From: an uncultured Eubacterium sp.
GTDB taxonomy: Bacteria > Bacillota > Clostridia > Lachnospirales > Lachnospiraceae
Length of the DNA stretch: 59,070 nucleotides
Assembly: GCA_947089855.1 (NCBI GenBank)
Contig: CAMUML010000024.1
Coordinates: 1 to 59,070 of the forward strand
Direction of reading: 5' to 3'
Shown here: positions 54,327 to 59,070 of the stretch, one piece after another
Layout of the letters: every line of letters begins with the position of its first letter
Numbering within the stretch: position 1 is the first letter of the stretch
Translations under genes and position numbers: made by a program
Notes under the pieces: model-generated
What the model saw: the letters and a program-made list of their open reading frames with translations, nothing else
Told to the model about the DNA's origin: nothing
Database searches by the model: none

Positions 54327-55205
54327 CTAGTCTTCATTGCTCTTTGATGTTATTTTATTTTGTACCAGTGAAATCACAAGTACAATTACGGTAAATACCA
54401 ATGCCATCGCAGAACCATACCCCATCTGGTTATAGCGGAAACCGGTCTGGTATATTTCATATACAATTGTCATAGTTGCATTCTGCGGCCCGCCGCCGGT
54501 CATCATCATTGGCTGGATAATCAGCTGGAATGCACTAACTACAATATTTAACGATACAAAAACTGCGATATTTTTCAGCCCTGGCAAGGTAACATTGATA
54601 AATTGCTGTATTTTTGTAGCACCGTCCATTTCCGCTGCTTCATAAAGATGAAGCGGGATGTCCTGCAGGCCGGAAAGGAAGATCATCATCTGGAACCCGC
54701 ATCCTTGCCATGCGGACAGTACAACAATGCAAAGCATAGCCGTCTTTGGGTCATTCAAAAATTTAAACGGCCCAATTCCAAAGCTGCCAAACAAGGAATT
54801 CAGCAAGCCATTGTTTGGATTATAAATATATGTCCATAAAATCGATACTACGACAAGCGATAAAACGGTCGGTGCAAAAAAGGCTAGGCGGTAAATAGAA
54901 ATCCCTTTCAATTTCCGGTTGATCAACAATGCTAACCCCAACGCCAGGCAAACCTGCAACGGCACAACCAGTATTACAAATACAAACGTATTCAAAATGC
55001 TTTTGCGGAACACCGTATCCTGCGCTAATTTTACAAAATTTGACAACCCAATAATCTTCATGTCCCCAGGCTTTAAAATATTGTAGTTGGTAAAACTATA
55101 CCCAAGCGTAAGAATAAATGGGATCAGCAGGAAAACAAACAATAGGATAACGGCAGGTGCAATAAATGCATATCCGGTCAGGTTTTCCTTATTTAATTTT
55201 TTCAT
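54327..55205 (-). CDS. Sugar ABC transporter permease (MalF/MsmF type)
   Basis: The 292-residue permease has six helices and the EAA loop YEAAEMDGATKIQQFINVTL. It has the short form of the CUT1 MalF type, without the large periplasmic loop of E. coli MalF. Its N-terminal segment AFIAPAVILLFVFLLIPF is typical. It sits between the binding-protein gene and the second permease. Confidence 0.95.
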   Translation of the reverse strand: MKKLNKENLTGYAFIAPAVILLFVFLLIPFILTLGYSFTNYNILKPGDMKIIGLSNFVKLAQDTVFRKSILNTFVFVILVVPLQVCLALGLALLINRKLKGISIYRLAFFAPTVLSLVVVSILWTYIYNPNNGLLNSLFGSFGIGPFKFLNDPKTAMLCIVVLSAWQGCGFQMMIFLSGLQDIPLHLYEAAEMDGATKIQQFINVTLPGLKNIAVFVSLNIVVSAFQLIIQPMMMTGGGPQNATMTIVYEIYQTGFRYNQMGYGSAMALVFTVIVLVISLVQNKITSKSNED

Positions 55206-55275
55206 TTAAATCCTCCTTCCATTTATCAAAGTGTGGCATTGCTGCACTTTGCCAATACCACACTTTGCCTGATAT

Positions 55276-56565
55276 TTATTGGGTATCTGTTTGGAAATTA
55301 TATTGTTCCACTGCCTGGTCGAGTGCTTCTTTTACATCCATGCCAGTCAACACATTTTGGACAGCAGTTGCAAACTGGTTGCTGAGGATGGCATAGTTTA
55401 CCGAAACCGGCCTTGCCTTTGCCGTATTTGCAAGCTGGTATTTAAACACGCTCAATTCTTTGTCAAAGGCTTCGATCCCCTTAAAAGCAGACTGCCTGGA
55501 CGGCGGCATTGCATTTGCACTGTACATCCTGGCACCTGCGTCTGCACTTGTCATAAAGCGTACCAGTTCTGCCGCCCCTTCCTTCTTTTCCTGTGCACAA
55601 TTGCCTGAAATTGCAAATGTCCAGGAACCGCAGGCAGATACCGCTTCGGAATTTTCATCATATTTTACCATCGGCATCAGCCCCCAGTTAATATCAAACT
55701 TCGCCAGGTTCCCTGGTTCCCAAGACCCGGTCAGCGCCATAGCGGCCTGGCCCAGTTCAAAACTGTTTTCGGCAGGCGTTGCGCTTGCATATCCATTGTC
55801 TGTCATTTCTTTTATCCAGGAAAGCAGGTTTACCGTCTTTTCGCCGTTCAAATAGCCTTCCGCAGTCAATCCATCATCCGATACTACGTTTCCGCCCTGC
55901 GACTGTACCAGTGGCAGGAAAAAATAAATCAGCGTTTCATCTTTCGCATCTAATGACATCGTAATGCCATAGCAGTCGTCCGTCGTTAGTTTCTTTGCCG
56001 CATCGGTCAGTTCTTCCAGCGTCCACGGGTCATCTTCTGTAGGCGGCGTAATCGATGCTGCATCAAACATATCCTTGTTATAGAAAATGCCGACGGAAGA
56101 ATCCATTGCGCCTAATGTATAGAGCTTGCCGTTATAGGTGCCCTGTTCAATAATGGATGGGTTATAGTCAGAAAGTTCTTCCTTTGTAAAATATTCGTCA
56201 ATCGGGATAATGGCCCCTGCATCTGCATACTGTGCAACGGTTACGCCGTCCACTGTGTAGACATCTGGCAGGCCACCATTGGAAATCGCTGCATTTACTT
56301 TATCATCATAACCGCCCGCATCGCCGGAACGGGCTATCTGCGAGATCACTGCATGGTATTTTCCAGCATACTTTTCATTGAATTCCTCTACCAAAGCCCC
56401 ATACAGCTTCCCTTCCTCGCTGCTGTCTGTTTCATGCACCCAAATAGACAGTTCCGTGGAACCGTCCGCCGCAGGCTCCTGCCCCTGTGTGCCGCTTTCT
56501 TCTTTGTTTCCACAACCTGCCAGCAAGGCACTTGCCAACAGTAAACTCAATACTTTCTTTTTCAT
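55276..56565 (-). CDS. Sugar-binding lipoprotein of the ABC importer
   Basis: This 429-residue solute-binding protein delivers sugar to the permease pair. The signal peptide ends with a lipobox (LLASALLAGC, Cys about 18), so it is tethered to the outer face of the membrane. It matches the CUT1/MalE-type family: DVYTVDGVTVAQYADAG, YNKDMFDAA, AMALTGSWEP. Co-occurrence with GH32 and a LacI regulator suggests sucrose or fructo-oligosaccharides. It is the first gene of the operon and has a long, structured leader of about 360 nt. Confidence 0.94.
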   Translation of the reverse strand: MKKKVLSLLLASALLAGCGNKEESGTQGQEPAADGSTELSIWVHETDSSEEGKLYGALVEEFNEKYAGKYHAVISQIARSGDAGGYDDKVNAAISNGGLPDVYTVDGVTVAQYADAGAIIPIDEYFTKEELSDYNPSIIEQGTYNGKLYTLGAMDSSVGIFYNKDMFDAASITPPTEDDPWTLEELTDAAKKLTTDDCYGITMSLDAKDETLIYFFLPLVQSQGGNVVSDDGLTAEGYLNGEKTVNLLSWIKEMTDNGYASATPAENSFELGQAAMALTGSWEPGNLAKFDINWGLMPMVKYDENSEAVSACGSWTFAISGNCAQEKKEGAAELVRFMTSADAGARMYSANAMPPSRQSAFKGIEAFDKELSVFKYQLANTAKARPVSVNYAILSNQFATAVQNVLTGMDVKEALDQAVEQYNFQTDTQ

Positions 56566-56613
56566 GGTTATCCTCCTTTAGTTTTGGAACCGCTACTGCC
56601 GCTCCCTTTTATT

Positions 56614-56718
56614 GTTATACTGCAGGCCACCAGAATTTACAGTAATGCAACTAAGAAAGTGATTGGCTGGCGGCCCGCAGTCGGGTTATACTGTAAATGT
56701 AACTGGTGTGCAGTATAG
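56614..56718. repeat. Family C palindromic element, copy 3, in the sucrose operon leader
   Basis: About 105 bp, beginning GTTATACTGCA and ending TGCAGTATA, with the shared ACTAAGAAAGTG and CTGGCGG motifs, in the same orientation as copy 1. It lies in the untranslated leader of the sugar operon, between operator 2 and the binding-protein start codon. Confidence 0.85.
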
Positions 56719-56723
56719 CATAG

Positions 56724-56737
56724 TTGAATCGTTTCAA
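56724..56737. promoter_or_regulatory. LacI-type operator 2
   Basis: TTGAATCGTTTCAA matches operator 1 except at one position. It lies 184 bp from operator 1, centre to centre, downstream of the transcription start. It is suited to a DNA loop or roadblock by the LacI-family regulator of the operon. Confidence 0.75.
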
Positions 56738-56744
56738 ATGCGTT

Positions 56745-56900
56745 CTTTTTTATAGCACCCATAATACAGGGCGGCTGCCGGGTCCGGTTGTATCATGAAC
56801 TGGTTACCGCTCGTTATGGATGCTTTTTTATAGCACCCATAATACAGGGCGGCTGCCGGGTCCGGCTGTATCATGCACTGGTTACCACTCGTTATGGATG
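56745..56900. repeat. Two 78-bp tandem direct repeats between the operators
   Basis: 56745-56822 and 56823-56900 are near-identical copies in direct tandem (four base differences seen), each opening with CTTTTTTATAGCACCC and ending TCGTTATGGATG. They lie entirely in the leader, exactly between operators 1 and 2. Function is unknown. Confidence 0.9.
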
Positions 56901-56907
56901 CTTAAAA

Positions 56908-56921
56908 TTGAATCGATTCAA
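56908..56921. promoter_or_regulatory. LacI-type operator 1
   Basis: TTGAATCGATTCAA is a perfect palindrome with the central CG of LacI-family sites. It starts about 10 bp past the -10 box and so covers the transcription start of the sugar operon. Confidence 0.85.
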
Positions 56922-56931
56922 CTTTTGCTTT

Positions 56932-56960
56932 ATTGTAGTAAATGCTGAATAAACTGTCAA
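56932..56960 (-). promoter_or_regulatory. Promoter of the sucrose operon
   Basis: A perfect TTGACA, 17-bp spacer and TACAAT on the minus strand, directly followed by operator 1. Confidence 0.85.
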
Positions 56961-57065
56961 TATGAATTCTTATATTTTTTCTTTTTCTTAAATATTACAC
57001 AAAATTTTCTGTGCTATTTTATTTAATTTAACCAAATATGGAGGTTTTTCAGATATGGATATAAA

Positions 57066-57089
57066 AACCCCCTCAACAAAGAGGGGGTT
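57066..57089 (-). terminator. Terminator of the second carboxypeptidase gene
   Basis: AACCCCCTC and GAGGGGGTT form a 9-bp stem with a 6-nt loop. On the minus strand it is followed by TTTTATATCC. It lies 80 bp after the stop codon. Confidence 0.85.
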
Positions 57090-57168
57090 CCATCAAAGCA
57101 GAAACCATCTGGCAGCAACGTTGCTGATGGCGTGATGCCGGATGGCCGGGGCGGTTTCCGAAACGGGT

Positions 57169-58335
57169 TTACGGTTTGCTGAAAAACCGTTTATATAGTT
57201 TTACATGGTCATAAATACAGCTCCAGCCGCTCACTGTATTTGCCGTTACACAAATGTAATTTTCACCATTTTTGCCTTTTCCGTAGCTGACTGCACAATT
57301 CCCGGACTGGGCCACGTACCCGGTTTTCCCGCATAAGACTTCCCCGCCGGCGTCTTTATCTTCAATCCGGCGCAAAAACCAGTTTGAAAGAAGGATGCCC
57401 TTTGGATGCTGCTTCGTTTTTGAAGTATTATAGGTACGTGCCGACAGGATTTCCTGGCACATGTCATTTGCAACCGCTGCTTCCATCATAACAGCCATAT
57501 CCGAAACGGTACAGTAGTGGTCTTCATTGTAAATGCCGACGCAATTGGTAAAATGGGCTGTTTCAGACAGGCCAAGCTCATCCAGCTTTTCGTTCATAAG
57601 CTCCACAAAAGCATCCTGCGACCCTGCCACATACTCAGCCAACCCCAATGCGGCATCGGCGCCAGACGGCAGCACAGTGCCATACAGCAAGTCTTTTACC
57701 GTTACTTTTTCCTTTTTTTCAAATCCAGCGCTGCTGCATTCATTTGTATAGCAGTAGTCAATAATGTCATCTGTTATCTTAAATTTTTCGTCAAAGTTTT
57801 TTGTATTGGAATTTTCAATCTGCTCCACAGCAACCAGCAGGGTCAATACTTTTGTCATAGACGCCGGTACAATGCGTTTCGTTTCATTTTTCCTAGCTAC
57901 AATGGTTCCATTGTCTATATCTGCCAAAATCACATATTTGCTTGTTATTTTTTTCCCTAGACGTTTCGTATCTTGTGTCGTTTCATAATTTTCATTTTCC
58001 TCTTCCTGTGCCCCCTGTGTACTGCCAGGCTCTTCTTGGGTGTTATTGGCTTCCCCATCGGAAACGGTGCCTGCCTGCCCATCTGTTTGGCCGTCTGCCA
58101 ACGGTGCTTGGCTGGCCTCCTGTTCCGCTTTGGCTGGCTGGTTGGCACCGCCTGGTTTTTCTGGCTTCTTCCCCCTGCCTAGGACAAAGAAGAAGATAAC
58201 GGTAATGGCAACCGCTGCAAGCCCAATATTGCACAAGGTCCAGATCAGCACGCGTTTGCGCCTTTTTCGTTTGCTCTGCCTCCTTCTTTGCTCTGGGGAC
58301 ATCCAATAGCTGTTGTCGTCGAAATGCTTATTCAT
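57169..58335 (-). CDS. Serine D-alanyl-D-alanine carboxypeptidase, membrane-anchored by its N-terminus
   Basis: This 388-residue S11-family enzyme has a very basic N-tail (RRRQSKRKRRKR), a membrane helix (about 29-52), a low-complexity linker rich in Gln, Gly, Ala and Glu (about 55-120), and the catalytic domain. The motifs are SMTK (159-162), SGA (in place of the more common SGN, in PSGADAALGLAE) and KTG (in CGKTGYVAQSG). Normally such enzymes are anchored by a C-terminal helix; here the anchor is N-terminal and the C-terminus is short. Its start has a strong AAAAGGAGCC site. It is a single-gene unit. Confidence 0.9.
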   Translation of the reverse strand: MNKHFDDNSYWMSPEQRRRQSKRKRRKRVLIWTLCNIGLAAVAITVIFFFVLGRGKKPEKPGGANQPAKAEQEASQAPLADGQTDGQAGTVSDGEANNTQEEPGSTQGAQEEENENYETTQDTKRLGKKITSKYVILADIDNGTIVARKNETKRIVPASMTKVLTLLVAVEQIENSNTKNFDEKFKITDDIIDYCYTNECSSAGFEKKEKVTVKDLLYGTVLPSGADAALGLAEYVAGSQDAFVELMNEKLDELGLSETAHFTNCVGIYNEDHYCTVSDMAVMMEAAVANDMCQEILSARTYNTSKTKQHPKGILLSNWFLRRIEDKDAGGEVLCGKTGYVAQSGNCAVSYGKGKNGENYICVTANTVSGWSCIYDHVKLYKRFFSKP

Positions 58336-58553
58336 AACTTACGGCTCCTTTTTTCATTTCTGTTGTCTTTTCCCGGTGCTTGGGAACTGTTAAAAAATAA
58401 CTTGTGATATTTACGATTCCTTACTTTTCTTTTATTCCTATTTGTATAACGGCCTCGGAAACAAAAATAGATCCATTTCCTGGCAGTACGAAAAACTGTA
58501 TCCTCCATTATACTATTTTACAGCACAAAAACAACTATTTTTTGATGAAATAA

Positions 58554-58709
58554 ATGCTGCTGCAAGCGATACTGAAAATCGGGTACAGAGAACTGGGCTT
58601 GTCTGAAGAACTGGGCTTGTCTGATAATGAAATTTCGGAAAAACTGCAACAGAAATACCAACTGTCGAAAATTGATGCGGAAGCCTACTTGAGAACACAC
58701 ACAGCCTAA
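58554..58709 (+). pseudogene. Short coding remnant with an internal 18-bp tandem repeat
   Basis: An open frame of 51 codons gives a protein-like sequence, ending EAYLRTHTA, with helices and a repeated ELGLSE/D segment. The repeat is an 18-bp tandem at 58590-58625. A stop codon stands directly before the ATG and there is no ribosome site, so this is probably the C-terminal end of a lost gene. Similar short helical tails occur in Rpn/PD-(D/E)XK transposase-like proteins, but I cannot be sure. The rest of 58336-58927 holds nothing I recognise. Confidence 0.3.
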
Positions 58710-58927
58710 CCATGAGCAGGCGCAAAGAACAAAAAATCAAAGAGAAGAGGAATGCCCAGTGCTACAACACCGGGCATCCAGAAACGTTCCTTACGGAAAC
58801 GCCAAAGTAAAATATGAGTATATGAAAACAACATTAGTATACCGCAGTTTTAGCGTTTCCAACAGCCTGTTTCCATAACCCTTTGCCTAGTATTCCGGTA
58901 AGATAAACAGCCTGCATATCAAAATCT

Positions 58928-59070
58928 TTATCCCGTATCTGCCCGCCTCCCGCTTTTCAAATCCTTTGCCATACATAATGATTCCGGCATATCCTCATAC
59001 GGACCATAATTCGGGATCACCTGAAAACCCAGCTTTTTATATACGGCACAGGATTCAGCCAATAACTCCC
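58928..59070 (-). CDS. GNAT-family N-acetyltransferase, C-terminal part
   Basis: The gene runs off the right edge of the window; only its last 47 codons are present. They read [20 protein letters not shown] and then [11 protein letters not shown]. This is the usual end of a GNAT acetyltransferase, where the conserved Tyr-x-x-x-Gly-Phe follows the acetyl-CoA-binding helix. The full domain and its ribosome site lie outside the window, so substrate class cannot be told. Confidence 0.7.
   Translation of the reverse strand, partial: ELLAESCAVYKKLGFQVIPNYGPYEDMPESLCMAKDLKSGRRADTG

Noticed and set aside
56745-56900. Possible CRISPR-like array
   Set aside because: There are just two direct copies of 78 bp with no spacers and no cas genes; it is a simple tandem duplication.
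58712-58810. A 32-codon plus-strand frame (MSRRKEQK...)
   Set aside because: No ribosome site, no recognised family, and odd composition; not enough to call a gene.

Overview
The window looks like chromosome of a Gram-positive anaerobe of the class Clostridia, most like the Lachnospiraceae. The reasons are SepF with a ylm-type cluster, MreBCD next to MinCDE, RlmH, a T-box leader on pheST, ABC sugar importers without their own ATPase, an M56/BlaI pair, a bacteriohemerythrin and no outer-membrane genes. This is inferred from gene content and order; no 16S gene or other taxonomic marker is present. Almost every gene in 1-30.6 kb and in 40.8-58.3 kb lies on the minus strand.

Layout, left to right. 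63-1687: a response regulator and sensor kinase pair. 2138-8104: a cytidylate kinase-like gene, then the ylm/division cluster (read right to left: HlyD-like adaptor, yggS, sepF, ylmH, lspA, rluD-type pseudouridine synthase). 8494-9172: two small genes, a DUF378 membrane protein and a P-loop protein. 9341-22196: a long cell-shape and housekeeping run (miaA, methionine gamma-lyase-like, radC, mreB, mreC, mreD, class B PBP, minC, minD, minE, rodA-type, mgsA, D,D-carboxypeptidase). 22312-26306: RNase G and a fused B12-binding radical SAM protein. 26493-32580: accessory genes (chemoreceptor, AAA/PD-(D/E)XK protein, remains of a second two-component system) mixed with rlmH and xpt. 33026-35670: a BlaI repressor and an M56 membrane protease with an unrecognised ectodomain. 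35759-40854: a giant MMPL transporter joined to a secreted repeat protein, with a divergent TetR regulator. 40851-43937: an FtsH-type protease with a small partner gene, then another TetR regulator. 43984-48970: queA, pheT and pheS behind a phenylalanine T-box. 49110-50468: a hemerythrin/receiver protein. 50816-56960: a complete LacI-controlled sucrose or fructoside operon. 57169-58335: a second D,D-carboxypeptidase. The right edge holds a remnant ORF and a partial GNAT acetyltransferase.

The most striking non-gene feature is a set of short, palindromic, interspersed elements. Family A (64 bp, ends GTTACTATTCACAGCC and its inverse) has copies at 1-52, 8234 and 22233. Family B, with similar ends, lies at 1824 and 49009. 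Family C (about 105 bp, TTATACTGCA ends) lies at 28312, 32626 and 56614. A 26-bp unit D occurs once inside a carboxypeptidase signal sequence and once supplying the RNase G stop codon. These look like MITE or REP-type elements and explain most of the longer intergenic gaps.

The candidates for something new are the M56/BlaI sensor with paired operators and an ectodomain unlike a penicillin-binding domain; the in-frame joining of an MMPL pump to a secreted repeat protein that keeps its own ribosome binding site and signal peptide; the hemerythrin-middle domain-receiver protein; and the sucrose promoter, whose two operators are held apart by a 78-bp tandem duplication. All functional statements rest on reading motifs by eye; no database search was run.
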